The position numbers and the translations under genes were made by a program. From Streptomyces sp. CA-210063 (GTDB taxonomy: Bacteria; Actinomycetota; Actinomycetes; Streptomycetales; Streptomycetaceae): DNA of 64,000 nt. Where the stretch lies: assembly GCF_024612015.1 (NCBI RefSeq), contig NZ_CP102512.1, positions 7,440,001 to 7,504,000 on the forward strand. Reading direction: 5' to 3'. Of the stretch, positions 7,648 through 15,631 are shown in pieces. The notes beneath the pieces were generated by a model that had not been told where the DNA came from, ran no database searches, and saw only the letters and a program-made list of their open reading frames with translations. Within the stretch, counting starts at the first letter, position 1. Each line of letters starts with the position of its first letter.

Positions 7648-8304
7648 TCACCCCAACCGCACAGCCAACGTCACCGCCGCCCCCACCCCCGTCGTGTCCG
7701 TCGTCACCGTCAGGCGGTCCGTGACCAGGTGGGCCAGCCAGAGGCCGCGGCCTCGGCAGCTCTCGGTGAGGCCGGGGAGGAGTTCGGGGAGGGTGGGGGT
7801 GAAGCCGGGGCCGTTGTCGGTGATGCGGCACTCCAGTTCGTGGGGGAGGCGGCGGAGTTCGAGGCGGCCTTGGCCACCGGCGTGTTCGACGGCGTTGGCG
7901 GCGATTTCGCTGACAGCGAGGGTGAACTCGCCGAGGCGTACGCCGCCGAGGCCCGCCGCGGCGGCCGTGTCCTCGACCTGGGCGCGCATCTGGGGGAGGG
8001 TCTCGCCGGTGAAGTGGCGTTTCAGCAAGAGCGTTTCGGGGGTGAGGGCGGGGGCGTCGCCACCCGTACCGCCGCTCGCACCGGTTCCGCCGTCCGTCTC
8101 CCCGCCCGGCGTCACGGCCACTTCCCCGCCTGGCATCACGTCCATCTCCCCGCCCGGCGTCACGGCCACTTCCCCGCCTGGCATCACGTCCATCTCCCCG
8201 CCCGGCGTCACGGCCGCTTCCCCGCCTGGCATCACGTCCATCTCCCCGCCCGGCGCCATGGCCGCTTCCCCGTCCGGCGTCACGTCCGTCTTCCTGCCAC
8301 GCAT
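7648..8304 (-). CDS. ATP-binding protein of the anti-sigma/HATPase_c family
   Basis: 218 residues from ATG 8304 (GTG at 8307 is equally close to the GAGGAGG site). The C-terminal ~125 residues form a GHKL ATPase domain: N-box SEIAANAVEHAGG, G1 box DNGPG, G2 box GRGLWLAHLVTD. Such stand-alone domains in Streptomyces are RsbW-like anti-sigma factors or their partners, acting in the cytoplasm. The first ~90 residues are unusual: tandem PGGE-containing octapeptides produced by a DNA minisatellite. No sigma factor or anti-sigma antagonist gene is adjacent, so the partner is unknown. Confidence 0.8.
   Translation of the reverse strand: MRGRKTDVTPDGEAAMAPGGEMDVMPGGEAAVTPGGEMDVMPGGEVAVTPGGEMDVMPGGEVAVTPGGETDGGTGASGGTGGDAPALTPETLLLKRHFTGETLPQMRAQVEDTAAAAGLGGVRLGEFTLAVSEIAANAVEHAGGQGRLELRRLPHELECRITDNGPGFTPTLPELLPGLTESCRGRGLWLAHLVTDRLTVTTDTTGVGAAVTLAVRLG
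8101..8281. repeat. 48-bp tandem repeat inside the HATPase gene
   Basis: Three full copies, 8101-8148, 8149-8196 and 8197-8244, and a diverged partial fourth copy to about 8281. Copies one and two are identical and copy three differs by one base. Each unit is two 24-bp half-units and encodes sixteen residues of the pattern PGGEMDVMPGGEVAVT on the minus strand. The unit length is a multiple of three, so copy changes keep the frame. Confidence 0.9.
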
Positions 8305-8626
8305 CACGGTCGCCTCCTCGCGATGGGTGTCGATGGGCCTGGGCACGGGGCGCCGGGCGTCAAAGGCGAACTGCCGCACTTCGCCCACGCTAGCCGTGCT
8401 CGCCCGATGAGTACCCAGGGGATCGAGAGGACATCGTGCATGGTCGGAACCGTACGAATCCGACCGAGACGAGATCGCTTTCGCCTGACCTCGGTTGATC
8501 GGTTTGCGCTCATGGATCAGGGGGGCCGGGTCTGTAGGCCGATCGGCGGGGGCCGACAAACGGGCACCGGCTCCCTCCCGCACGGTATGGGAGGGAGCCG
8601 ATGCCCGTTTCCGAGGTGGGGCCGGG
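8305..8626. other. Intergenic stretch upstream of the HATPase gene
   Basis: This 322-bp gap lies between two minus-strand genes. It holds the strong hairpin at 8558-8610 and must contain the promoter of the HATPase gene, but I could not pick a promoter by eye. Confidence 0.5.
8558..8610 (-). terminator. Strong terminator after the sugar-binding lipoprotein gene
   Basis: The arms 8558-8579 (AAACGGGCA..GGCTCCCTCCC) and 8589-8610 pair over 20 of 22 positions with a 9-base loop. The hairpin starts 16 bases downstream of the stop of the binding-protein gene and isolates it from the HATPase gene. Confidence 0.85.
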
Positions 8627-9886
8627 CTACTTCGTCACTCTCGCGATCGACTCCAGCACCGCCTTCGGATTCCCGTCCGGCGTCACCGCCCCGCCGATCT
8701 GTTCGCGGATCGCCGTGGCGACCTCGGACCAGTTGGTCTCGGCGACGGGGTAGAGGCGGAGGTTCTGGAGGGTGTCGAGGCCGTTCCACTGGGACTGGTG
8801 CTTCTTGTCGGCGCGCATGGTGTCGGCGGCGGACGTGGTGACGGGGAGCAGTTCGTACTCGGCGGCCTGCTCGATCACGTACTTGTCGCTGTAGAGGAAG
8901 TCGAGGAACTGGCCGATGGCGTCGCGACGGTCGTCGTTCTTGAACGCGATGACCCAGTCCGCGGTGCCCATGGTGGGCGTCTCCTTGCCGTCGCGGCTCG
9001 GCAGCGGGACGGTGCCGTAGGACACGGAGTCGGAGGAGTCCTCGATCTGGCGGATCAGCGACAGCGGGCCGTTGACCATGGCCACGTCACCCGTGAGGAA
9101 CGCGTCGACGGCCGTGCCACGGTTCAGCTCGCCGGGGGCGACCGGGCCGGTGAGACCCTCGCCGACCAGGTTCTCCTTCAGCCAGGTCAGCGTCGCCACG
9201 TTGGCGGCGGAGGCGATGTCGTAGCTGTTCGTGGTGTCGGTGTAGCCGCCGTCGCCGGCCAGCAGCCACATCAGCGTCTCCGCCTCCGCCTCCTGCGGGC
9301 CGAGCGGCACGGCGATCGGGTACTTCACGCCCTGTGCCTTCAACACGCGGGCGGCGGCGAGGAGTTGGCCCCATGTCTCCGGCGGGTTCAGGTTCGCCCG
9401 CCGGAACAGGTCCTTGTTGTAGTAGAGCAGCCGGGTGCTCGCCGTGAACGGCAGGCCGTACTGGGCCCGGTCCATCTCGCCGGCTTTCGCGAGGCTCGGT
9501 ACGAAGGAGGCCTGGACCGGGACCGACAGCACGTCGTCCGCGCTGTAGAGGAGGTCCCGCGCGGCGTACTCGGAGTAGCTGTCCGTCTGCACGATGTCCG
9601 GTGCCTCGCCCTGTTCGACCAGCTCGGCGACCTTCTCGTCGACCTCGTCCGGGGCGTACACCTCGACGTTCACGTCGATGCCCGGGTGCTCGGCGCCGAA
9701 CGCGAGGGCGACGCGGCCCCAGTAGCCTTCGGAGTTCTTGTGCACGCTGTCGCCGTAGTTGGTCGCGACGACCGTCAGGGAGACCGTCCCCGACTCCGCG
9801 TCCGTGTTCCCGCCGCAGCCGGACAGCGCGGCCGCGAGTCCCAGCGCGGCCGTGGCCGCCACGATCGTCCGGGCCTTGTGGCGCAC
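8627..9886 (-). CDS. Extracellular sugar-binding lipoprotein (ABC, family 1)
   Basis: 419 residues from GTG 9886, chosen because AAGGTGG precedes it and the signal peptide begins there (VRHKARTIVAATAALGLAAA). The lipobox LSGC predicts cleavage and lipidation at Cys. The mature part resembles maltose/multiple-sugar binding proteins: NYGDSVHKN near the start, TRLLYYNKDLFRRA in the middle and a tryptophan-rich C-terminal half. No permease or ATPase gene is adjacent, so it is an orphan receptor that must use a transporter encoded elsewhere; Streptomyces sugar importers often share the MsiK ATPase. A terminator follows. Confidence 0.85.
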   Translation of the reverse strand: MRHKARTIVAATAALGLAAALSGCGGNTDAESGTVSLTVVATNYGDSVHKNSEGYWGRVALAFGAEHPGIDVNVEVYAPDEVDEKVAELVEQGEAPDIVQTDSYSEYAARDLLYSADDVLSVPVQASFVPSLAKAGEMDRAQYGLPFTASTRLLYYNKDLFRRANLNPPETWGQLLAAARVLKAQGVKYPIAVPLGPQEAEAETLMWLLAGDGGYTDTTNSYDIASAANVATLTWLKENLVGEGLTGPVAPGELNRGTAVDAFLTGDVAMVNGPLSLIRQIEDSSDSVSYGTVPLPSRDGKETPTMGTADWVIAFKNDDRRDAIGQFLDFLYSDKYVIEQAAEYELLPVTTSAADTMRADKKHQSQWNGLDTLQNLRLYPVAETNWSEVATAIREQIGGAVTPDGNPKAVLESIARVTK

Positions 9887-9925
9887 GGTCAACCCACCTT
9901 CAGCTTCCAGCCGAGCCTGATACGC

Positions 9926-9992
9926 GTGAGTACAGGAGTGGCGCAGTACGGGAGTACAGGAGCGGGGAAGCGCAGGAGTACGTGAGTACGGA
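9926..9992. repeat. Degenerate GAGTACAGG-type repeat
   Basis: Five spaced copies of a (G)GAGTAC(A/G)GG-like word occur within 67 bp, starting 40 bp upstream of the GTG of the binding-protein gene. The spacing is irregular, so slippage followed by decay is more likely than regulator sites. Confidence 0.6.
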
Positions 9993-10190
9993 GCACGGCC
10001 TCGCTCGCTCGCGTATGCGATGGGCTTGATCGTATGGCGCACACCGGTGCGGTACGGGGCCGTGGCGTTGCGTTTTGGTTCCGACGGCGTGACGGGGCGG
10101 GAGTGACCGAGATGCCCCACCGACGACAGGAAGTACGGAATCGGCGCGCCTGTCGTTCACGTCACCACAGGGGAATCGGGCCCTGGCTCC

Positions 10191-10261
10191 CAGACTTCCT
10201 GGCTCCCTCGCTCCCTGGCTCCCTGGCTCCCTGGCTCCCTGGCTCCCTGGCTCCCAGGCTC
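10191..10261. repeat. 8-bp microsatellite CTCCCTGG
   Basis: About eight copies of CTCCCTGG, of which at least five consecutive copies are perfect, with diverged copies at both ends. It lies 184 bp upstream of the RTX-like gene and 305 bp upstream of the binding-protein gene, so copy changes could alter promoter spacing only if the promoters lie far upstream. Confidence 0.9.
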
Positions 10262-10444
10262 CGCTCGGGGCCACGGCTCGGTGATGCCGAGTGGCCGTGG
10301 GGTGAACTGCGGGATGCGCGTACGAGTACCCGGGATGAAACCGGTCTGGAGGTCGTTCGGGAGGGGCCTTCGGTACAACCCCCGGATCCGGAGGGGTGTC
10401 GTAACGGGTAATCGTTCCAACGCTCCGAAAAGGGGTACTTCGGC

Positions 10445-11320
10445 ATGCCCGCACACAGACTGCGCAAGCACAGAGCCGTCACAGCCGTCACCGCCATCAC
10501 AGCCACCACCGCCCTCCCCCTCGCTCTGGGCGCGGCCCTTCTCACCGCGTCCGCCGTCCACGCCGCCCCCGCACCCACCGCCTCCCTCGTCCACGACAAG
10601 GGCGAACTCTGGTTCAAGGCCGCCCCCGGGCAGGCGAACCGGCTGACGGTGTCCGCGAAGATCGTGGAGCGGACGGAGTGGGAGGCGGACTATGTGCTGA
10701 CCTTCAACGACCGGTACGCCATCACCCTCGGCGCGAGCGAGTGCACCTACCCGAAGCCGGCCGACCGTACCGTCGCCGAGTGCGCGGTTCCCATCCCGAT
10801 GGGCTCCGACGACTCGGACATCTACGACGTCAGCCTGGGCGACGGCAACGACACGGTGACCATCGCCGCCGCCAACTCCGCGTACGCCGCGATCTACGGC
10901 GGCACCGGCAACGACGTCCTGCTGGGCAACAACTCGGTCGTGCTCCACGGCGAGAACGGCAACGACCGGATCGACGGCGGCGGAGGTGTCTGGGGCCTCG
11001 GCTCCTTCGGCGGCCGGGGCAACGACACCATGACCGGCTGCTCCTTCGCGTGCCACGGCGGCGCCGACCACGACACCCTCACCGGAGGCGGCCCCGCGAA
11101 CGGGAACGCCAACGCCCTGTACGGGGACTCCGGCAACGACACCCTGCGCGGCCGGGCCGGAAACGACGTCCTCTACGGCGGCAAGGGCCACGACAAGCTG
11201 TACGGCGAGGACGGCAACGACAAGCTCTTCGGCAACAGCGGCAACGACGTCCTGTACGGCGGCAAGGGCAAGGACACCCTCTCCGGCGGCCCCGGCCGCA
11301 ACAAGCTCCACCAGAACTAG
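10445..11320 (+). CDS. Secreted RTX-like calcium-binding protein
   Basis: 291 residues from ATG 10445, preceded by AAAAGGGG. A Sec signal peptide of about 41 residues ends SAVHA. Residues 45-130 form a domain of unknown type with two Cys (ASECTYP and VAECAVP). From about residue 150 to the end run glycine-rich nonapeptides of the RTX type (YGGTGNDVL, YGDSGNDTL, YGGKGHDKL, FGNSGNDVL), which fold as a calcium-binding parallel beta roll. Gram-negative RTX proteins leave by a type I system; here the signal peptide shows Sec export instead. Calcium-dependent folding outside the cell is inferred. No partner gene is adjacent; a bidirectional terminator follows. Confidence 0.85.
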   Translation: MPAHRLRKHRAVTAVTAITATTALPLALGAALLTASAVHAAPAPTASLVHDKGELWFKAAPGQANRLTVSAKIVERTEWEADYVLTFNDRYAITLGASECTYPKPADRTVAECAVPIPMGSDDSDIYDVSLGDGNDTVTIAAANSAYAAIYGGTGNDVLLGNNSVVLHGENGNDRIDGGGGVWGLGSFGGRGNDTMTGCSFACHGGADHDTLTGGGPANGNANALYGDSGNDTLRGRAGNDVLYGGKGHDKLYGEDGNDKLFGNSGNDVLYGGKGKDTLSGGPGRNKLHQN

Positions 11321-11354
11321 AACGGACGACACCGGGCCGCCCATGATTGAAGCA

Positions 11355-11395
11355 ACGCCCCCAACAGCGGCCCGTACCGGGCCTGTTGGGGGCGT
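11355..11395. terminator. Bidirectional terminator between convergent genes
   Basis: ACGCCCCCAACAG (11355-11367) pairs perfectly with CTGTTGGGGGCGT (11383-11395); an inner GCCCG/CGGGC stem continues the hairpin. It lies between the RTX-like gene (+) and the aminotransferase gene (-). Confidence 0.9.
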
Positions 11396-11433
11396 CGCAT
11401 CATGGGGTCTGTAACGAGGTCAGGGGGACGGGC

Positions 11434-13065
11434 TCACCCCACCTGGTTGTACACCGCTCCCGCCGCCGGCCACCCCTGCGGCTCCTCCAGCGGCTCCGGC
11501 TGCGTACGGCCGCGTACCTGGGCGGCGGTCAGACCCTGGGCGGCGCCGTTCGCGCGGCGGCCCTGGGCGGCGGCCGCGAGGCCGGGCATGCCGGTCTGGG
11601 CGACGGGCTGAAGGCCGGGCGCGGGCATGCCGGCGGCCGGTGCTGCGGGCATCGGGGCCGGCATCGGGGCGGGCGTGGGCATCGGCGCCGGGGCCGGCGC
11701 TGGGGGCGCGAACTGCATGGACGCGGCCGGGGCCGGCGCGGGGGAAGCGAACTGCATGGAGGCCGCGGGGGCCGGCGCCGGGGGCGCGAACTGCATGGAG
11801 GCCGCGGGCGCCGGTGCGGGCATGCTCATGGCCTGCGCGGCGAGGTTGTGCATCCCGGTGCCGCTGGTCTCGCCCATCAGTCTGTCCACGGCCGCCGTAC
11901 CCGAGCTGTAGCTGGTCCCGGTGCTCAGCTCGGGTACGGCGGCTCCCCTCCTGGACCCGTAGAGAACCGACTCCAGGCCGGACACCAGGCGACGCACGTC
12001 CACCTGGGGCCGTACCACGAGTCGCAGGAAGCGACTGGACGAGCCGACCTTGTTGCCGCACTCGCGGACCAGGATCCGGTGCTCGGTGAGCAGCCGGTCA
12101 CGGACCACGGTGCCCTCGGCGCCGACGGGAAGGCGCACGAAGAGGAAGTTCCCCTGGGACGGGTAGACCGTCAGCCCGGGGAGGGCGGAGAGCTGGCGGG
12201 CCATGTCCAGCCGGTCCCGGCGGACCTGGTGCAGGCTCTCCATGTACTCGGCGCCGTGGTTCTTCAGCATGAACACCACGTGCTCGGCGAAGGAGTTGAG
12301 GTTCCACTTCGGCAGCATCGAGCGGACCTTGCCGGCGAGCGCCGGGTTGGCGACCAGATAGCCGAAGCGGATGCCGTGCAGACCGAAGTTCTTGCCGAGG
12401 CTGCGCAGCACGACCACGTTGGGCCGCATGACCGCGTCCTGGACGGTGCTGGGCTCGGACTCGGCGTCGGCGAACTCCAGGAACGACTCGTCGATGACGA
12501 TCAGGTCCAGGTCGGCCATGGCGTCCATGAACTGCACCAGTGCGTGCCGGTGCAGGAAGCCGCCGTCGGGGTTGTTCGGGTTGCAGATGACGGCGACCCG
12601 GGTGCCGCGGGCCCGGATGAACTCGGCGTACTGCGCGAGGTCCAGGGCGAAGCCGCTGGACTCCTGGAGCGGGAACATGTCGACCCGCTTGCCGGTCTCC
12701 ATCGGCTGGTCGGTCCAGCGGCCGAAGGTGGGGACGGGGACGGCGAGGGACTCACGGACCATCAAGTGGTCGAGCCAGGTGATGAGTTCGGTCGAGCCGT
12801 TGCCCATCGCCACGCACTGCGGCGGCAGTTGGAGCAGATTGCACAGCTCCGCCGTGATGGTGTCGGCGCCGCTCGGGTAGTACGTGATGATGTCGCGCAG
12901 CCTTGCCGCCATGTCGTCGAACATGGCGGGGGTGGGGAAGTAAGGGTTGCACGGGATACAGAAGTCCACCGGCCCCGCACCCTCGCCGCCCTCGCGTGTC
13001 AGCGCAGCCATCGAGGGGCTGTGCGCCGCAGTGCTGCGGAACAGCGAGGTGACGTTGTCGGCCAT
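11434..13065 (-). CDS. Class I/II PLP-dependent aminotransferase with repetitive C-terminal tail
   Basis: 543 residues from ATG 13065, preceded by GGAGG. Residues 30-385 form a fold-type I aminotransferase close to histidinol-phosphate aminotransferase/CobD: CNPNNPDGGF binds the cofactor region, IVIDESFLEF carries the PLP-contacting Asp, and SLGKNFGLHGIRFGY holds the Schiff-base Lys. The family makes amino acids or cobalamin precursors; the substrate here is unknown. The last ~150 residues are not part of the family: three SMQFA(P/S)PAPAPAA units from a DNA repeat at about 11690-11830 and further Pro/Ala/Met sequence. The enzyme is probably cytoplasmic, with a flexible tail. The gene stands alone between two terminators. 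Confidence 0.85.
   Translation of the reverse strand: MADNVTSLFRSTAAHSPSMAALTREGGEGAGPVDFCIPCNPYFPTPAMFDDMAARLRDIITYYPSGADTITAELCNLLQLPPQCVAMGNGSTELITWLDHLMVRESLAVPVPTFGRWTDQPMETGKRVDMFPLQESSGFALDLAQYAEFIRARGTRVAVICNPNNPDGGFLHRHALVQFMDAMADLDLIVIDESFLEFADAESEPSTVQDAVMRPNVVVLRSLGKNFGLHGIRFGYLVANPALAGKVRSMLPKWNLNSFAEHVVFMLKNHGAEYMESLHQVRRDRLDMARQLSALPGLTVYPSQGNFLFVRLPVGAEGTVVRDRLLTEHRILVRECGNKVGSSSRFLRLVVRPQVDVRRLVSGLESVLYGSRRGAAVPELSTGTSYSSGTAAVDRLMGETSGTGMHNLAAQAMSMPAPAPAASMQFAPPAPAPAASMQFASPAPAPAASMQFAPPAPAPAPMPTPAPMPAPMPAAPAAGMPAPGLQPVAQTGMPGLAAAAQGRRANGAAQGLTAAQVRGRTQPEPLEEPQGWPAAGAVYNQVG
11690..11830. repeat. In-frame repeat encoding the Pro/Ala/Met tail
   Basis: Three imperfect units of about 39-45 bp, each containing GCGAACTGCATG(G)A, encode SMQFA followed by a Pro-Ala run on the minus strand. 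They lie wholly within the aminotransferase reading frame. Confidence 0.75.
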
Positions 13066-13114
13066 GGAACCTCCGTAGGGGGCGGATCCGCTGGGGACGG
13101 CCGGATCCGACGAC

Positions 13115-13152
13115 TAAGGGCGGCCCATGCGGGGGAGCATGGGCCGCCCTTA
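13115..13152 (-). terminator. Strong hairpin between galM and the aminotransferase gene
   Basis: A perfect 16-bp stem (TAAGGGCGGCCCATGC at 13115-13130 and its complement at 13137-13152) with a 6-base loop. It follows the stop of the epimerase gene by about 79 bp and lies 50 bp before the aminotransferase start, so it ends the sugar operon. Confidence 0.88.
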
Positions 13153-13230
13153 CATACGAAGGCTGGGGTGGCTCTGTTCAACGGCTGAGAATTCGGCGGG
13201 AACTTGTGAACCACCTGTGAAGAAGTGGCG

Positions 13231-14274
13231 TCACTCGAACGCGTGGACCGTCGTCGAGCGGTACGTCTGCCCGGGTCGCAGCAGCGTCGACGGGTACGAC
13301 GCCTTGTTCGGCGAGTCCGGGAAGGCTTGCGTCTCCAGGCACAGCGCGTCCCCCTGCCGGTAGATCTTCCCGGAGGGTCCGACGAGCGTGCCGTCGAGGA
13401 AGTTCCCGGAGTAGAACTGCAGTCCCGGCTCGGTGGTCGCGATCTTCAGCGTACGGCCGGACGCCGGGTCGAAGAGCGTGGCGGCCCACTCCGGATCGGC
13501 CGTCCTGCCCTTGTCGAGCACCCAGTTGTGGTCGAAGCCCTTGGCGTACAGGAGCTGCTGGTCGGCCTCGCGGATGTCGTCGCCGACCGCCTTGGCCCGG
13601 CGGAAGTCGAAGGGGGTGCCCGCGACGTCGGCCGGCTCGCCGGTGGGGATCAGTCCGGCGTCGACGGGGGTGAACCGCGAAGCGCCGAGTGCCAGTCGGT
13701 GGTCGTGGATCGAGCCGCTGCCCTCGCCCGCGAGGTTCCAGTAGACGTGGCTGGTGAGGTTGACGACGGTCACCTTGTCGGTCGTCGCCTCGTAGTCGAT
13801 ACGCCACTCGCCCCGCTCGGTGAGGGTGTACGTGACCCGCACGGCGAGTGTGCCGGGGTAGCCCTGCTCGCCGTCGGCGCTCGTGTACCGCAGATACAGG
13901 CCCACGTCCGAGCCGTCCTCGAACGGCTCGACGTCCCACACCGCCTTGTCGAAGCCGTCCGCCCCGCCGTGCAGGCTGTTCTCGCCGTCGTTGACGGACA
14001 GCTGGTACGTCTCGCCGTCGAGGGTGAACCGGCCCGCGCCGATGCGGTTGCCGTACCGGCCGATCAGGGCGCCGAAGTACGGGGACCCGGCGACGTAATC
14101 CTCGACGGTGTCGAAGCCCAGCGAAACGTTGGCGTACTCGCCGTCACGGTCCGGGATCTCCAACGACTGCACGATGCCGCCGTACGACAGGACCTTCAGC
14201 CTCGTCCCGCCGTTCTCCAGCGACCAGCGGTGGATCTCGGTGCCGTCGGCGAGCTTGCCGAAGAGTTCCTTCAT
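13231..14274 (-). CDS. galM: Aldose 1-epimerase (galactose mutarotase)
   Basis: 347 residues, normal family length, from ATG 14274 after AGGAAG. It interconverts alpha and beta anomers of aldohexoses such as galactose. Recognisable motifs are FGALIGRYGNRIGAGRF, the substrate-loop NDGENSLHGG, the catalytic-His region VNLTSHVYWNL and the catalytic-Glu region CLETQAFPDSPN. No signal peptide, so cytoplasmic. It is the last gene of the ChvE-type uptake unit, 112 bp after the permease stop and after a hairpin, and would feed freshly imported sugar into catabolism. The order binding protein-ATPase-permease-epimerase is conserved in Streptomyces. Confidence 0.95.
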   Translation of the reverse strand: MKELFGKLADGTEIHRWSLENGGTRLKVLSYGGIVQSLEIPDRDGEYANVSLGFDTVEDYVAGSPYFGALIGRYGNRIGAGRFTLDGETYQLSVNDGENSLHGGADGFDKAVWDVEPFEDGSDVGLYLRYTSADGEQGYPGTLAVRVTYTLTERGEWRIDYEATTDKVTVVNLTSHVYWNLAGEGSGSIHDHRLALGASRFTPVDAGLIPTGEPADVAGTPFDFRRAKAVGDDIREADQQLLYAKGFDHNWVLDKGRTADPEWAATLFDPASGRTLKIATTEPGLQFYSGNFLDGTLVGPSGKIYRQGDALCLETQAFPDSPNKASYPSTLLRPGQTYRSTTVHAFE

Positions 14275-14304
14275 CGGCTTCCTGCCTTTCGTGGAACAGC
14301 CGAG

Positions 14305-14390
14305 GGGTCCCGCGCGCTCGTGGCACGCGGGACCCGACGACCTGCTCGAAAAAACTGCTGACGAAAAACCGCTTGTGAAAAACCGCTTAC
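14305..14390 (-). repeat. Three 14-bp repeats and a hairpin after the permease stop
   Basis: GAAAAACCGCTTRY-like units occur at 14348-14362 (diverged), 14363-14376 and 14377-14390; the last includes the permease stop codon. Beyond them a 10-bp stem (GGGTCCCGCG 14305-14314 with CGCGGGACCC 14326-14335) lies before galM. On the transcript this gives T-rich tracts followed by a hairpin, possibly a partial terminator or RNA-processing site that lowers galM expression. Confidence 0.6.
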
Positions 14391-15631
14391 GAACCGGACT
14401 TGCGCTTGTTCCACACGTCGAACCCGACCGCGGCCAGCAGGGCCAGGCCCTTGATGACCTGCTTCCAGTCGGAGCCGACGCCGAGGAGGTTCATACCGTT
14501 GTTCAGCACACCGAGGACGAGACCGCCGATGATCGCGCCGAGGACGGTACCGACACCGCCGCTCATGGACGCGCCACCGATGAACGCCGAGGCGATCGCC
14601 TCGAGTTCGTAGTTCAGGCCCGCCTTCGGTCCGGCCGCGTTGAGGCGGGCGGCGACGACCAGACCGGCCAGGGCCGCGAGCACACCCATGTTCAGGAAGA
14701 CGAAGAAGGTGACCTTCTTGTCCTTGACGCCGGACAGCTTCGCCGCCGGCAGGTTGCCGCCGATCGCGTAGATGTGGCGGCCGAACACGGTGTTGCGCAT
14801 GACGTAGCCGTAACCGACCACCAGCAGGCCCAGGATGATCAGCACGATGGGCGCACCGTTGTAGCTGGCGAGCAGCAGGGTGACGACCATCAGGGCGGAG
14901 ACGATCGCGACCAGCTTCAGCATGAAGAGGTTGGTCGGCAGCTGGTCGAGCGAGAACTCCTGCTGACGCTTCCGGTCCCGGACCTCCTGGATCACCACGA
15001 AGGTGATCAGGACGAGGCCGAGCAGCAGGGTGAGGTTGTGGTAGTTGGTCTCCGGGCCGACCTCCGGGAGGAAGCCGTTGCCCATCTTCTTGAGCCCCTC
15101 CGGGAAGGGACCGAGGGTCTGGCCCTCCAGCAGGATCTCCGTGATACCGCGGAAGGTCAGCATCCCGGCGAGGGTGACGATGAACGACGGTATGCCGAGA
15201 TACGCGATGAAGAAGCCCTGGATCGAGCCCGCCACCGCGCCCGCGAGGAGGCAGAGCACCATGGCGACGGGCCACGGTACGCCGTTCTGCACGGTCAGTA
15301 CGGCCGCGAAGGCGCCGACGAACGCGGTCAGTGAGCCGACCGACAGGTCGATGTGGCCGGCCACGATGACCAGCATCATGCCGATCGCGAGGACCAGGAT
15401 GTAGCTGTTCTGCAGCACCAGGTTGGAGACGTTGCGCGGCAGGAGCAGGTCGCCGTCGGTCATCACGGCGAAGAACGCCACGATCAGGCCGAGCGCGATC
15501 AGCATGCCGTACTGCCGCATGTTGCGGCGCATGCCGTCCATCATCAGCTGCAGCAGGTTCCCGCCCGCCGCACCCCCGCTCTTGCCGGGCGGCGCGGGGG
15601 CCGGGCTCTTGGCGGTCACGTCCGTGCTCAT
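14387..15631 (-). CDS. Sugar ABC transporter permease (GguB/XylH type)
   Basis: 414 residues with about ten predicted membrane helices and the family signatures [16 protein letters not shown] and [16 protein letters not shown]. Members carry xylose, galactose, glucose or arabinose with a ChvE/XylF-type receptor. The ATG at 15631 overlaps the stop of the ATPase gene (ATGA), so the two are coupled. The first 30 residues are a Pro/Gly-rich cytoplasmic tail. A single permease gene implies a homodimeric channel. Confidence 0.93.
   Translation of the reverse strand: MSTDVTAKSPAPAPPGKSGGAAGGNLLQLMMDGMRRNMRQYGMLIALGLIVAFFAVMTDGDLLLPRNVSNLVLQNSYILVLAIGMMLVIVAGHIDLSVGSLTAFVGAFAAVLTVQNGVPWPVAMVLCLLAGAVAGSIQGFFIAYLGIPSFIVTLAGMLTFRGITEILLEGQTLGPFPEGLKKMGNGFLPEVGPETNYHNLTLLLGLVLITFVVIQEVRDRKRQQEFSLDQLPTNLFMLKLVAIVSALMVVTLLLASYNGAPIVLIILGLLVVGYGYVMRNTVFGRHIYAIGGNLPAAKLSGVKDKKVTFFVFLNMGVLAALAGLVVAARLNAAGPKAGLNYELEAIASAFIGGASMSGGVGTVLGAIIGGLVLGVLNNGMNLLGVGSDWKQVIKGLALLAAVGFDVWNKRKSGS

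Larger units (their letters stand above)
9887..10444. other. Long divergent intergenic region with two simple-repeat tracts
   Basis: The 558-bp gap separates the divergent binding-protein gene and RTX-like gene. It contains the GAGTACAGG-type repeat at 9926-9992 and the 8-bp repeat at 10191-10261. No credible gene: the open frames crossing it merely translate the repeats. Promoters for both genes must lie here but could not be assigned. Confidence 0.6.

Noticed and set aside
8101..8281. CRISPR array
   Set aside because: The repeats are directly adjacent without spacers, keep the reading frame of a gene, and no cas genes are present.
10191..10261. CRISPR or iteron origin
   Set aside because: An 8-bp uninterrupted microsatellite without spacers, DnaA boxes or replication genes.
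14305..14390. Riboswitch before galM
   Set aside because: A single hairpin and short repeats, without the multi-stem layout of a known riboswitch class.
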